Shown piece after piece: positions 17,674-28,517 of a stretch of 64,000 bases of DNA. Every line of letters begins with the position of its first letter. Position 1 is the first letter of the stretch. Source of the DNA: Tillus elongatus (Eukaryota; Arthropoda; Insecta; Coleoptera; Cleridae). Below the pieces are notes generated by a model, which was not told the origin of the DNA, searched no databases, and saw nothing but the letters and a program-made list of their open reading frames with translations. A program made the translations under genes and the position numbers. The stretch is taken from assembly GCA_964006375.1 (NCBI GenBank), contig OZ023266.1, positions 20,096,590 through 20,160,589 on the forward strand, read 5' to 3'.

Positions 17674-18240
17674 TCAACTTCCTAACAATCCCAGATATAA
17701 TATATCCTTTGCTTCAGCTACTGGACTGCTACCGATGTTCAAATTACCCAGATTGGATAAACCACTGGCATACGAGGTAAAAGGTACATACTTTATTTTG
17801 CTCCAGTTTATTGTTAACATATTGTGGTCAAAACAAGCTTTCAAGAACCCGAGGCTCACCTCTGATTTTTGTTTCAGGGATTTCCAGTTTGATGCAGTGT
17901 ATATAATAGCTGTGTCGTCAGCATAACTGACAATTTCCCCTGAGGTAGGCAAGTGTAATAAGTCATTCATATATACGTTAAAAAGTATGGGACCCAACAC
18001 TGTACCCTGCGGAATCCCACACTTAACACTTTTAGAGCTGCTCAAATGACCATTCACCTTTACGCACTGTTTTCGATCTCTAACATAACTTTTGAGTAAG
18101 CTGTATATGCTTCCCCAAAGCCGCTTTTATATAATTTATCCAGTAATTTCTGGTGAGATACCGTATCGAATGCTTTTGCAAGGTCCAGGAACACACATAT
18201 GATTGGTTGGTTCTTATCTAGACTTTCATAAAGTTTTACC
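17674..18240 (-). pseudogene. Reverse transcriptase core of the old LINE
   Basis: The segment has motif B' (GIPQGTVLGP) followed about 30 residues later by the catalytic YADD box, then a thumb-like stretch. A frameshift around 18060-18240 separates it from the upstream RT blocks. It belongs to the element split by the insertion at 18391-19695. It is a relic, because flanking frames are interrupted. Confidence 0.8.
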
Positions 18241-18380
18241 GTAAGAAAAGATATAGCATCCTCCGTAGAACAACCCTCGAAAAACCAAACTGGCGACTGG
18301 ATAACACCCCATACGTTTTAATAAAATACATGATTTTGCATTTCAAGATTTTATCAAATATTTTTGCGATATTAGAAATT

Positions 18381-18390
18381 GTTGTTATAG
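18381..18390. repeat. 10-bp target-site duplication, left copy
   Basis: GTTGTTATAG here is identical to 19696-19705 on the other side of the nested LINE. Removing the insertion and one copy restores continuity of the host RT (…NYRPI… to …SNIAKIFDK). Confidence 0.9.
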
Positions 18391-19695
18391 TGGCAGTAGC
18401 AGTGGCAGTGGTGGGGAGGCCAACGCCAAGCAAGTAGGCCACAATGGGCCCTTTTTGCCAACCGCAGCAACCCAGCAACCATTCACTACTCTTCCTCGGT
18501 TCCGTCGCCAATCCGCCTCGACCTCGAGATGAAGGCCGTGACGGTCTTCAATTGGACGGTACTTACCTGATTCCTCTGCAGAGTCCTCGATCCCAACAAT
18601 TCTGGTCGAAGTCTCCCAAAAGCTTCGCATTCACACAGGTAGTGGTAGGACGTTTCTTCATCCTCGCCGCATTCCTGGCAAATGGGATCCCTCTCTACGC
18701 CTATCAATGTGAGGTATATTCTAAGGGCGCAGTGGCCTGTCAGCACCCCAAGGATGCGGCAAAGCGTAGGTCGACTCCTTCCGAGTAGCCAGCCAGCTTT
18801 ATTTCTGTCCCTCGCCGGCCTGCAGCCACCAACCGACCCCCAGTGCCTCTCAATTGCTTCCTCGGTCCACCTGTCTAAGGCGACAGAGATCGTCTTCCTA
18901 CTTATACCTATCGCAGGCTCCGGTCCACAGAACGGCCACCGGGAACCGAGTATAGCGAGATTATTCGCCACCTCATTCCCCGCTACGCCATAGTGTACCG
19001 GAACCCACACCAGTTGTACCTCCTTCGTCCTGGCTAGTCCACGGAGGGCGTCAGCGCACTCCTGAACCAGTGTTGACCAGATTCTGGCCGCGCAGACTGC
19101 CCGGAGGACCGCCTGGTTATCCGAGCAGATGTACACATATTTCTCGGGACACTTCTTCACATCCTGTCTATTGGCCACAGGCAGGATAGCATACACCTCT
19201 GTTTCGAATGCCGTGGTATATGCGCCAAGAGCATAGCTCTCGCGCACCCCCAGGCCCTCGATGTATATTTCTGCCCCGGAGGATTGTTAGTCCTCCAGCC
19301 GCGATCCGTTGGTGAAACAGACCAGGCTTGTGGGCTGGAATGCAACCTCCTTTTTCCTCCACTGATCCCTACTGGGTGTATGGCCTAGTCAACCTAATAT
19401 CGTCCTCGGCATCCCGCACCTTTATGGCGGAAATCGGAATTTCCTTTTCCACCTCCTTGGCGACTCTTGCATGCCCTATTACTGCTCCCTTTCCGCACCA
19501 GTTTCCTGAGTCTCGCATTCTAAGATGCGACGCCATAGCCTCCCTTCTGATGCAGATGGGAAGCGGTGGCAGCATCAACAAGACCTCTAGCGCGGCTAAG
19601 GGTGTTGTCCTCATAGCGCCTGTGATACCCAGGATTTCCAGCCTTTGGAGTTTGGCCAGCTTCCTGCTGGTAGTTTGGTTCACACCACACCACCA
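18391..19695 (-). mobile_element. Nested, 5'-truncated R1/I-like LINE
   Basis: This 1,305-bp insertion is much less AT-rich than its host and is bounded by a perfect 10-bp duplication. Read on the minus strand, it begins just after the RT thumb (VVWW, then LQRLEILGITGAMRTTPLAA). It continues through a linker, an RNase H-like domain and a Cys/His tail, and ends in a short CACTGC-type tandem tail at 18391-18412. The 5' truncation explains the missing endonuclease and RT. The clean duplication indicates ordinary target-primed insertion. Confidence 0.85.
18486..19247 (-). pseudogene. RNase H and zinc-knuckle region of the nested LINE
   Basis: A 253-codon open stretch. ETEVYAIL (first acidic region) is near residue 15 and YICSDNQAVLRAV near 40. 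WVPVHYGVAGNEVANNLA lies near 85-100, and a Cys/His module (CQECGEDEETSYHYLCEC) is near 190-207. In the family the third block is normally WVPGHSGIEGNEKAD, so Gly to Val, Ser to Tyr and loss of the terminal acidic residue suggest a decayed or altered RNase H. Upstream, the same element's post-RT segment (19369-19683) lies in another frame, so at least one frameshift separates them. Confidence 0.75.
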
Positions 19696-19705
19696 GTTGT
19701 TATAG
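19696..19705. repeat. 10-bp target-site duplication, right copy
   Basis: GTTGTTATAG, identical to 18381-18390. Confidence 0.9.
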
Positions 19706-20278
19706 GCCTGTAATTTATAATTTTCATTGTACTACCTTTCTTAAAGATGGGAAAAATAATACCCACCTCAAACACCATTGGAAACGTTACCTCAAGTAAG
19801 AACCTATTAAATAAGTACGTAAGAGCTCCGGATATTTCTTTACAAATTGTTTTCAATGTCATGGTCTCCACTCCATCATTACCTGGCGATTTATTTTCTT
19901 TTAATTCTAATATTTTTTGTTTTACTTCACTTTCTTCGATTTGGTCGAGGTACATACTGTTTTTAATGGGGAGCCACTCTCCAAAATGTCTTGTTTGGGG
20001 ATTTTCGCTGCAAGATTCTCTCCAACATCTCTGTAATACCTATTTAAAGCACTAGCCATAGTGTCTGGATCGTCACATTCTTGATCATCAACTACAATCC
20101 TTTTCACTCTCCCCTGTGACATCTCTTTATATGGGCAAATTCTGTCTACAGTTTTCCAGATAACCTTAGGATTATTTTTATGATCTTCTCCTACACGACT
20201 AAAACACGACGATTTTGCACCTCTGATAAGCCCTGTCAATAAATTTTTGTACGTCTTGTAACAATTTAACGCATCCAT
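19706..20278 (-). pseudogene. Pre-RT and first RT blocks of the old LINE
   Basis: Two overlapping frames (20278-19922 and 19955-19706) carry the linker upstream of RT and the first RT motifs (KENKSPGNDGV, PIFKKGS, NYRPI). A frameshift lies near 19930. The frame runs into the nested insertion right after NYRPI, which places the insertion inside a conserved RT block and dates it after element death or as the killing event. Confidence 0.75.
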
Positions 20279-20330
20279 GTCAAGTGGGTGTTTCCTTGTA
20301 ATTCCATATAGCTGGTTTGTTAAAATACTA

Positions 20331-21097
20331 ATAAATAGCAGTATATCGATTAGAATCTGTAAAGACAGGAAAAAAAACTTTCTACGTCTCTATGTAAATA
20401 AAATCTAATTATTGTCAATGTTCATAGATAACAAGCATTTTAACATAAAGATAATACTTGTCTCTGACATAACCTGAAGCCAGCTCTGTACCTGGGTCGT
20501 ATGCAAACCTGCTTCGCCGCCTCCACTAATCTCCAGACTGTAATTCTAGTTTCCCTTCTGGCTCATCACGTCTATTGCGAGTTTATATGAAAATAGAAAA
20601 AGACGTTAATGCAAGTTGTTAATTTACGATTCCACCATCATAGCTAGAGTTTACGTGAGCTGCTTTTATATTTAGTAAGTAATTTACGGATGGTGTTATA
20701 ATCGTTGCATCTGGATGGAAATTATTGCAAAGTTTACGGAGCTTACGGAGATAATCCTGTGCTTTTTTACTACTTTATGAGATTTAGCCTTTAATTTTTA
20801 GGAAGCAAGGTTTTATCGTAGACATGCAGTCACAAAGGATTATGTTTCATTTATGCGAAGTAAATAATAAAGAAGGCAAAAATTTAATCTGCTGCATCTA
20901 AAATTATTATACATTATATCACAATAGCCTTGCTACCGTAGGTGGTCATATTGGGTTGGCCATTCTTGGAACTAAAATTGTTATTTTAACTATGACTACA
21001 TAGTTCTGTGGCCAAACCAGCTAATGTAGTGTTGCCTATTTTAGTACGTATGTTCCGATGTAACCAGGTCTCAAACCGAGCAATCTAATTTGTTTCA
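20331..21097. other. No recognisable feature
   Basis: AT-rich sequence with no supported frame or repeat boundary. Confidence 0.4.
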
Positions 21098-21325
21098 TCG
21101 AGAACTAAAAAAGGTAAGATGATTACTGGCAATTAGGTCATTGCTGACCCTTTTTGCTCATCTAAACTAACATACCCTCCACCTTGAGCTCGATCTCAAC
21201 GACGACAGTGATTTGAAAAATCATCCGCCGCCGGTGAGTCTCGAACCGTCGTCCCACGAGTCCGTATTGGAAAGTCTGATTCGATTTTCCCGCACGGCCA
21301 CGGAGGCGCTTTCCTCGAGAACTAA
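21098..21325 (-). mobile_element. tRNA-derived SINE with 11-bp target duplication
   Basis: The duplication TCGAGAACTAA occurs at 21098-21108 and 21315-21325 and brackets 206 bp (21109-21314). Read on the minus strand, the insert starts with a tRNA-like head. An acceptor-like GCCTCCG (21307-21301) can pair, with one mismatch, with CGGCGGC near 21227-21233. An A-box-like TGGCCGTGCGG and a B-box-like GGTTCGAGACTC follow at normal spacing. A unique body and an A-rich 3' end come after the head. The A and B boxes would form an internal Pol III promoter. The head resembles class II (Ser/Leu-type) tRNAs. Confidence 0.75.
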
Positions 21326-22384
21326 CTCACGTAGCTCAGATCTCTGACACTAATAACCAACTGACGAATCGGTTAATAAAAAATGCCTGAAAGCAGCAAC
21401 TGTCTACGGTAGCCAAATTTTCATAGAAATTAACTACGTGTTTGTTTGAGAAAATTCGCTAAATGATCTTTTATATGCAAACATTCACTAAGAGTTCATG
21501 ATAAAATAAAATAAGGTAACTTCAACTAATTACAGATGTAGAAGACGTACAGATTAGTTCTGCGCCTTCCCAGAGAAAAATTTTCTTTTGCTTGACGATG
21601 CTGTAAAAACCGGTTGCAGAGAAGACAACAAGCACTGGTGTTGCCACCAAAAAGTCTCTACGCTTGTATTAAGTACGGGATAGATTCACCAATTTAAGGT
21701 ACCAACAAACAATCTGATCTACTATTAAATTGAATGAAAAATCCCAAAAGTCCTCATCTCCGCAAGTTGTGGGTTTCCTCTAGAAAAATTTGGTAAAGAT
21801 TTATTGGAGTTGCATAACCCGATAAAATAACGTTAAAATTGAATAAAAGACAAACAAAAATTGAAAAAATTCAGTCATCACCAAGAGCTGAACCCGCGGT
21901 AGAAGACAATGAGTTGCAAATATTTCGATCAAATTAATAGTTGAAACATAAATATAGGACCTTGTTAGAGATATTTCTTGCAATATTTGCCACTTAAAGA
22001 CTGTATTAGTTCCATAATTTTGTTTATAAATAACCAATTTCGACGGTTAAAATCGTCACATTTACATTTTCAGAAAAAAAAAAAACACTATAAAACTTTC
22101 AGACTAATTTTTCAGGTACTTCTTGATATTTTGGCCGCAAGAAAAGCTAATTCTTGTAATCCTCACTTCAAGATTGTAATATTTAATATGCTTCGTGTGC
22201 CACAAATACACGTTGGTCTATCACAGAAAAATGTGCGAATGGCAACCTGCCGCAGCCATATACTGCCCTAGGAACTAACTACACTTTGGTCTAGTGCCCT
22301 GCTCTGACGTCCTGTTATGTTTTAACCTAGATATTTGAATTTTAGTTATGGGATACGTTTTATAATAGAAACCCGCAAAAAATG
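21326..22384. other. No gene; one possible tRNA-like relic
   Basis: No supported frame. Around 21873-21917 the minus strand reads TTGTCTTCTACCGCGGGTTC, which resembles the anticodon arm to T-arm of a tRNA-derived repeat. The cloverleaf is not complete. Confidence 0.3.
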
Positions 22385-22510
22385 TTTTGAGTGAATTTTC
22401 ATTGCGGAAATTCACTAATAGAGAGGTATCGACGGTGAGACTTTCAGAAAATTTCTCCAAATGAGCGCGAATTAGGGCCTCTGGAACCCATTTCCATGGT
22501 CAGTTAAAAT

Positions 22511-22597
<87 letters not shown>

Positions 22598-22840
22598 AAC
22601 CAATAAGTTAAAAAATACTAAACTGATTTGGACCAAATTTGGGATTTACCCTTATTTTGCTAATGGCTTGGATGAGTTTGTTCATCAAATATTTTTTTAA
22701 ACGCAATATCTCTCAAAGTGTCTAAGTGATTGAAACGAATATTTACAGCTTAAAAGAACATAGATAGACGTGGTTGTGTACCAATTTTCAAGTCGTTTGA
22801 TCAAAGGAAAATAAAGTTATTCGAATTTAATAATAAAATC
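22385..22840 (+). mobile_element. HINE-like element, plus orientation, 3' truncated
   Basis: The 5' hairpin (GTGAATTTTCATTGCGGAAA, then TTCACTAA) starts near 22390. A TA tract lies at 22513-22594, followed by body resembling the family (TTTGCTAATGGCTTGGATGA). No 3' hairpin signature was found. Confidence 0.65.
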
Positions 22841-23194
22841 ATCCTTGACATCACTTCAGATTCTGTAATGCAATATCTACAATGTTGGACAAAGACAGAT
22901 GACGTTATCTGTACCGCTATGCTATTTAAATAGATCGTAGATAGAAATGTAAACAATGGAGGTTGTCGCAGGTTATCAGCCGGGAGAACGATGTGAGAGA
23001 TACAACAGGGACGCCATCTCAGTGCAGGATTAGGTAGTATGTTGCTCTAGCTTACACAAAATTTTATAGATAGAGCTGTAGAATCAACTAAAAAATGTGT
23101 AATGTCAGCCTTGCACCATTTATTTTATAATACCAGGGCAAAGTTTGCCGTCAAAAGCGCTTACTTTTAGCATGCAAATGTATACTATAAATAA
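22841..23194. other. No gene; one dispersed-module copy
   Basis: Around 23003-23045 the phrases ACAACAGGGACGCCATCTCA and TTAGGTAGTATGTTG are relatives of modules at 6957, 7240 and 27600. The rest is unrecognised. Confidence 0.4.
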
Positions 23195-23400
23195 AAAATT
23201 TCGGGACGCAGCAAGTGCGTTATAGTAGTGAATTTGCATAAGAATTGTACACTATTAGTAAGATATATTATTAAAACGAATTCTTTAAATTCAAATGGAC
23301 TTTGGAGATTGATTTTAGAGTCCCAGTGAGCGATTATTTGAAAAAATATATATTTTATATCAAGCTAGAAAATTAAAATTGGGCCTAGATACAATATGTA
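23195..23400 (-). mobile_element. HINE-like 3' end fragment
   Basis: The hairpin signature at about 23203-23240 (ACGCAGCAAGTGCGT, then AGTGAATTTGCAT) is followed by a short body and a decayed 5' module (GGAGATTGATTTTAG). There is no TA core. Confidence 0.6.
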
Positions 23401-24454
23401 AGTACTGCAAGTGCCTTTAGAAAAATTGTGCTACAAATTACATTAAAGTTACAAAAGTTTTTCAGAAAAAATAATTTTCCCACAATAGTGATGTGAAACT
23501 GCTCTTTGGCGTCGGTGATTGGCCATAGTCGGGGAAATACAAATAGATCGACGTTAGAGAACAGGAAAAACGACACTAAATGCTGAAGTTGCTGTTGCTA
23601 CAATTTTGATATAGCATATATGACATATTCTTTGTTAAAGCTTTTTAACTGTTGACTATTGTATTATTTCTGCTAAGCCAAAGATAACAGTCAAGATTTA
23701 AACCAACGACGTCAGGTATATTTAATCAAGGTAGGTAAGTTCTGATCTGAAGAGAGCTTAAGTATGTTTTTTACCGTTCTCGCATCACATCCAATTCAAT
23801 CAATACGAGTTAACAAACTGGTAGAATTGATACATCCGCTCTCTGAATATTGCATGTATCTACTCGAACGGCATTTTCTTGGGATAAAGCCGAACGCGTT
23901 AGCTAGCGTGTTCCAGGGTATAGGTCAATACAGAGTGTATCATGTGTATTGAATAAGTTAAGAAAGAGAACAGCCGGAGTTAGAGTTGTATCGTTGGTGG
24001 TTTGCTGAATGTTTCAGTAGTGGATGTTGTTTATAATGCAGGGCTCTATTAAAACTGTTAGGGAGACTACGAAGCCTTCAGAAAACACTTTCTGGCGAAT
24101 ATCGAAACTCCGCCGGCGCATGACTGGCATGTCTAAACATGTGGGTCGTCTATGATGACCCGGGATCTTGTGGTTTTTCCTCTGTCGCTGAAACAGCGGT
24201 CGCCGGATCTCTTCTCTGTGGTATAGCAAATGACACAGTCAGGATTTATCTTAGCGAACATCAGAACGGCGTTAAACATTTAGATTTGTAAGTGGTATAT
24301 CCTATATCATGTTGGCATTAGCGAATTTTTGTAAGAAAACATTTATCTTACGGAGACAACGATATAAATTTTCAAGTAACTGCAGATTGGGTTTTATGGA
24401 AAAATTCATTATTTATGTTTCATTTCAACTTTTATCATTTTCATCATTACAGTC
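23401..24454. other. No gene; one dispersed repeat segment
   Basis: No supported frame. At about 23495-23560 the minus strand matches the plus strand at 58545-58615 around GACTATGGCCAATCACCGAC, an unnamed dispersed repeat. Confidence 0.4.
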
Positions 24455-24463
24455 AATAGCCGA

Positions 24464-25498
24464 CAGTGGCGGCTCGTCAGATGACGCAGGTCAAGCCCGG
24501 TTAAGCTAAACTTTTTTATTTAAAATCCACCATAATTTTAATTTTTTCACTCTCTCAAATTCATTTGGTACAATCACATAAAAATGTCTGGTTACGTTGC
24601 GCCGTAGTTGATAATTTTACAGTATTTTATGGTACGATATAATTAGCAAGCCCCTGATTCCCGAATTGAATGTTACACAGCATGCCCCAACGCGCAGCGT
24701 ATTACGTGCTGCAGAGCACAGACTATTACAGAGACGATCAACTGAGGACTGAACTGAACCAGAATAGTGTATATACAAATGCTGCCTCGATGCTTGCATG
24801 CGACGGTTGTCATGGCAACGGCACGCGCGCTGTTGAGTTGGTGTATATTATGGCCACACAAATGATGCAGGATTCTGAGCCTGCTTCAAACCTTACTTTC
24901 CGTCGTTTATTTAGATTTAGTCGGATTGTCAGACACGTATTTTTATTTTTATTATGTTGGCGTTAAATTATCCGGTATGTGTCACAGTTACAGACTTTGA
25001 AAAGCTGGATTTTTGATGTTTCTTTTTGGTAAGTGGAATTGATTTGTTTATTATCACCTATAAAAGAATAATTTTAAAATTATAAAATATTAGATACAAA
25101 ATTTCAAGTCATAAAAAAGAGAGGGGCCTTCAATTTGAAAAAAATGCTTGTAGCTTCTCCCACTATAAACGTATGTTCATAATACACGCCGTATTATATT
25201 ACCGTGCTTGTGCGTGTACAGTGTGACAAAAATAAGGTAAATAAGAATAAATTTATTTATTTATGTCCTCTCATCGAGTATTCGTGGTCATTGTTCCGAA
25301 AATAATTCCTTGTGAAACTCTATATTTTTGTACAAATGGACTTTCATTTAAATACTAAAATGCCAGGAGAACGCGTGACCTTGAAAATTTAGAAAAATTT
25401 CGTCTGCGGCGCAGAGGATGTCTTCGCCCTCCTGAACACCCCCTTTGGAGCCGCGTGGTTTCTGCTTCACCCACTCCTAAAGTCACGAGCCGCCACTG
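24464..25498. mobile_element. Non-autonomous hAT-like DNA transposon
   Basis: The left end CAGTGGCGGCTCGT (24464) is mirrored by the right end ACGAGCCGCCACTG (to 25498), 14 bp of perfect inverted repeat with the CAGTGG start common in hAT elements. The flanks AATAGCCGA (24455-24463) and AATAGGCGA (25499-25507) match at 8 of 9 positions and fit the 8-bp-type target duplication of hAT. No transposase frame lies inside; a 98-codon frame at 24670-24966 has no recognisable domain. Confidence 0.75.
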
Positions 25499-25507
25499 AA
25501 TAGGCGA

Positions 25508-26805
25508 TATCGCTTTGTCGTCAAAACCATGACTGTCTCCCGTAAAATACATAATTTCATTGTACTTCAACAATTGTGTCAGATTTTCCACAAGTTTTTT
25601 TCTTGGTCTACCCATTTCAGTTTTTTAAGTAAGCAAAACATGCAAATGTGAAGATGTATATGGAAACACCCTTACAGGTTGGAACTAGATGTGTTTGTTG
25701 TATCTCAATTAGCAACGCGTTTCTAACGTAAAAACTACCGATTTTATGTAATATTTAAAGACACTGGCATAACGAACTTTGGTAGTCTAGGTATTAAGTC
25801 ATGAAGATCGTCCGATAAAGCCGAAATGCGTAAGGTTTTTAAAATAAAAATCTGTGTAAGTGTGAGCCGTTGATTTATTCTTCAAATATGCCGGTCCCAG
25901 ATGTATCGACGTTTAGAAATTATTTATAGACCATCTTGAGGTCTGTTTGGTCAATATGGAACAAGAACAACAAATCATTGTGATTTTAAACAGCCAATTT
26001 AATTATATACTCTACTAGTACACTATTATATCCCTAGACGTTATATATGGTCATTTGACTTCTATTCTATTAAATAAAATACTGTAAGCCTAGATGCATT
26101 CTGAATATAATAAGGAACGCATACCGGTTTCGCTCCCATTATAGTCGACTTTGCCAATCACAGTCAGAATACATCTAGAATTCGGCTAAGGTAAGTAGTC
26201 TTTGTGACAACATAGTCCCCTTTATGAAACTTATGCTGCACTTGGGGTATTCAAGGAAAATCAGCCTAGATATAACCCCTTAAACCGTTTTAAAACACAC
26301 ACACTGAATAAAAATACTGAATCTATTGGGGCTGTTTTTTTTACTGCTATATAGTGACACCTGCTGGAGCGTGGAGTGTCAACGTCTAAGACGAACAAGT
26401 TGTATTTGATATGTTTGGTTAAAAATTAGAAAGAAGTGTTCAGAATAAAAAACTGAGAAACTCAAACAAGCTATATTACCGAGCTGTGATCACAGGGGAT
26501 TACATGCAAAATACAACTATGTTAACTAACACCAAATGTAGAAATAATTGTTGTTTTGAACAGTAAAGTGGGTAATAAGTATTAAAATGAGTGGTAAAAC
26601 TTATCTGCCTCATCTCAGCTGTTTTAATCATTCTTCCCAGACTCCCTTTTGGAATTTAATTAAGCAGTAGCAATCTAGTTGTGAGACAAATGGGAAAACA
26701 CAATCAATAAAGCCAGCATATAAGAAAATATAGTATAACAGGAAAAAATCCAGTTTATCATAACAAATCCAGTGTATCCGAAAAAATAAACAAGTCTCTT
26801 TGAGG
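25508..26805. other. No gene; one palindromic module
   Basis: Next to the hAT-like element the minus strand holds a short frame beginning MGRPRKKL (from 25615). It reads into the transposon and cannot be assigned. At 26090-26200 the module CTAGATGCATTCTGA recurs inverted as TCAGAATACATCTAG, part of a small palindromic family also seen at 27.6 kb. Confidence 0.4.
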
Positions 26806-26817
26806 CCCCCCCCCCCA

Positions 26818-26891
<74 letters not shown>
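26806..26891. repeat. Compound microsatellite C(n)-(CT)n-(TA)n
   Basis: Eleven C residues (26806-26816), then CT dinucleotides to about 26835, then about 56 bp of TA. Confidence 0.95.
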
Positions 26892-26894
<3 letters not shown>

Positions 26895-27593
26895 CCGGTT
26901 TTAATTACTTAACGATGGTGTCCTGTGATGAATTAAATAACTCCCACTAAAGTGGTATATTGTACAACCCTTGCGGGACAAAAGTTAGCAAGGAACTTGA
27001 TGAGGTCCAGCAAATGCTGCAGGTAATTACAGCGTATATTTTTAAGTTTTTTCATTCATCATCTGTTTAAATATGACAATTTTTAAACTCGTCTCTCTTT
27101 TCAAGATAACAAATTTGCAAGTAAATATATAAGAAATGTAGTGATACAGATAAGGCTGATAATAACAGGAAAGTTGGAGATATTTCAGTAAACATAAAAT
27201 TTTAAGTTCTTTAGCTAAGAGAGAAGGAAATGCCGTTCCAGAGAAAGTGATGGACAGTTTGTTTACAAAATGTAAATATGTTAACACGTCGTTGAAATTT
27301 AGTAGATTTGTTGATAGTGAATTAGCTGCAGCATACAGTTAAAAGTAATATACTTCAGTGTGAAATATTGCTGGAGAGTGTCATCAAGTGAAACTAAAAT
27401 AGAATATAGTTATTATATTGGTTTTAAATTAAGGTTGCCATTATATAAGATAAATATTTACTGGTTGGACTAGTTATTATAAGCAGTATATCCCCTCATA
27501 TATGTTCCATTTCATTTTGTTTTCTGCTTGTTGCCATGCAATCCAATTGCTTCAGAAAAATACCACCACACATTAAGAAACATTGTAAGACGA
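26892..27593. other. No recognisable feature
   Basis: AT-rich, with only short frames lacking any domain. Confidence 0.4.
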
Positions 27594-27738
27594 ACGACAG
27601 AGTCGCCATCTTGGTGCGTAACCAGGAACGGACGACGTATGTAAGGCTAGATGTATTCTGACCATAATTGGAAACGCAGGCCGGTTTTGCTCTCATTACA
27701 GCTCATCAGTGCATGTGAGATGGCGACTCTGTTGTACA
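27594..27738. repeat. MITE-like palindromic element
   Basis: The end ACGACAGAGTCGCCATCT (27594-27611) is repeated inverted as AGATGGCGACTCTGTTGT near 27719-27736 (17 of 18 pairs). About 107 bp between contains the module GGCTAGATGTATTCTGACCA, shared with 7.1 and 26.1 kb. Confidence 0.65.
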
Positions 27739-28207
27739 TGTAACAATGTTTTCTGAGGCTGGCTACTTTGTGTTAAAGCTAAAGAGTTGAGAGGGGACTA
27801 TATGGATAAAGTGATAATACACAAAAGTTATTTGTTTAGCTAGTTACAGAAATACCAGAAATTAAACATATTTTGGTCACTTTATTTAATGAAATCACAT
27901 TTGCAAAGTTGAAGACAATGCACCCCTTATTTAAAAAAAAAAAAACCTGTTGAAGGAACTTACTGATATTCAAAGTCGTGATATTTGTATATCATATAAG
28001 ATAAATAGAGGTAATAATAATTATAAAGAAATAACTAATATTAAAACGGATTATAAAACAACTCAGGTAACATTTATTCTAGATTTACCATTAGTCGAGT
28101 AGCACACATAGTATATGTTCCTAATTGCTGTACTGTGTGTGCGTGGAAGCTGCTATGAAAGCCGGGATCCACACTGTATCAGAGATGGCGCCTTGCGCAA
28201 TTCTACA
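27739..28207. other. No recognisable feature
   Basis: AT-rich, no supported gene. Confidence 0.4.
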
Positions 28208-28214
28208 CTTTATT
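28208..28214 (-). terminator. Candidate polyadenylation signal
   Basis: On the minus strand AATAAA (28214-28209) nearly overlaps the stop codon of the frame at 28215-28517. It may be chance in AT-rich DNA. Confidence 0.3.
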
Positions 28215-28517
28215 TTATGTCAGTACCTGCCTTAAGACCGACTTGTTGGAGCGCAAGTTTGGCGTATTGAAGAAGGACGAAACCGGTCTGTCTCGACTGC
28301 TGTACATCTTACCATCAGTTTCGGCAAGGCTAAAGTGATGGTGGCTAGCGAACGATTCAATGTCCGTTGTGGTATCAGTCACGGGAGTAGTTGTTTTCGC
28401 TCGTAGTTTTCTTTCACAGCTTCCATCTTGTTGTATGGTGTGTACGTGAACGCTGATATGGAAGCCTAGAACCAACACAAAAACAGAGATGATCTTTTCC
28501 GCCGTTTTCCACTGCAT
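28215..28517 (-). CDS. Candidate small secreted protein, unrecognised
   Basis: A 100-codon frame opens with a plausible signal peptide: a polar start (MQWKTAEK), the hydrophobic run IISVFVLVLGF, then SVHVHT. The mature part would be Ser/Thr-rich and basic, with a single Cys and no domain I recognise. Supporting signs are an AATAAA next to the stop and a TATAATAA about 20 bp upstream of the ATG, both weak in AT-rich DNA. The coding part up to about codon 30 from the C-terminal side lies in one half of a direct duplication. The other half (28523-28745), upstream, is broken by stops. It could be a real peptide gene, a terminal exon, or chance. Confidence 0.3.
   Translation of the reverse strand: MQWKTAEKIISVFVLVLGFHISVHVHTIQQDGSCERKLRAKTTTPVTDTTTDIESFASHHHFSLAETDGKMYSSRDRPVSSFFNTPNLRSNKSVLRQVLT

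Larger units (their letters stand above)
17160..20330 (-). mobile_element. Old non-LTR retrotransposon (LINE), split by a nested insertion
   Basis: Pieces read in order on the minus strand. At about 20278 comes the pre-RT linker (KNNPKVIWKTVDRI, ALNRYYRDVGENLA). At 19955-19706 come the first RT blocks (ENKSPGNDGV, INYRPI). After the nested element the chain resumes at 18390 (SNIAKIFDKIL, SSRQFGFS). At 18057 comes the RT core (GIPQGTVLGPILFNVYMNDL, then YADD), and at 17451-17215 a C-terminal tail (YCRAILLYTHRKKN). Frameshifts and stops break every part, so it is inactive. The 5' end, with the endonuclease, is missing. I cannot fix the clade from sequence alone. Confidence 0.8.

Noticed and set aside
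18444..19705. Plus-strand frames opposite the nested LINE
   Set aside because: They are antisense shadows of the RNase H and post-RT coding regions.
21061..21108. Possible tRNA gene at the SINE locus
   Set aside because: The acceptor has a mismatch, the A box is altered, and the unit has a SINE body and target duplication, so it is a SINE head and not a functional tRNA gene.
24670..24966. 98-codon frame inside the hAT-like element
   Set aside because: It shows no transposase motif (BED finger, RNase H-like DDE or dimerisation block) and another frame is open on the opposite strand.
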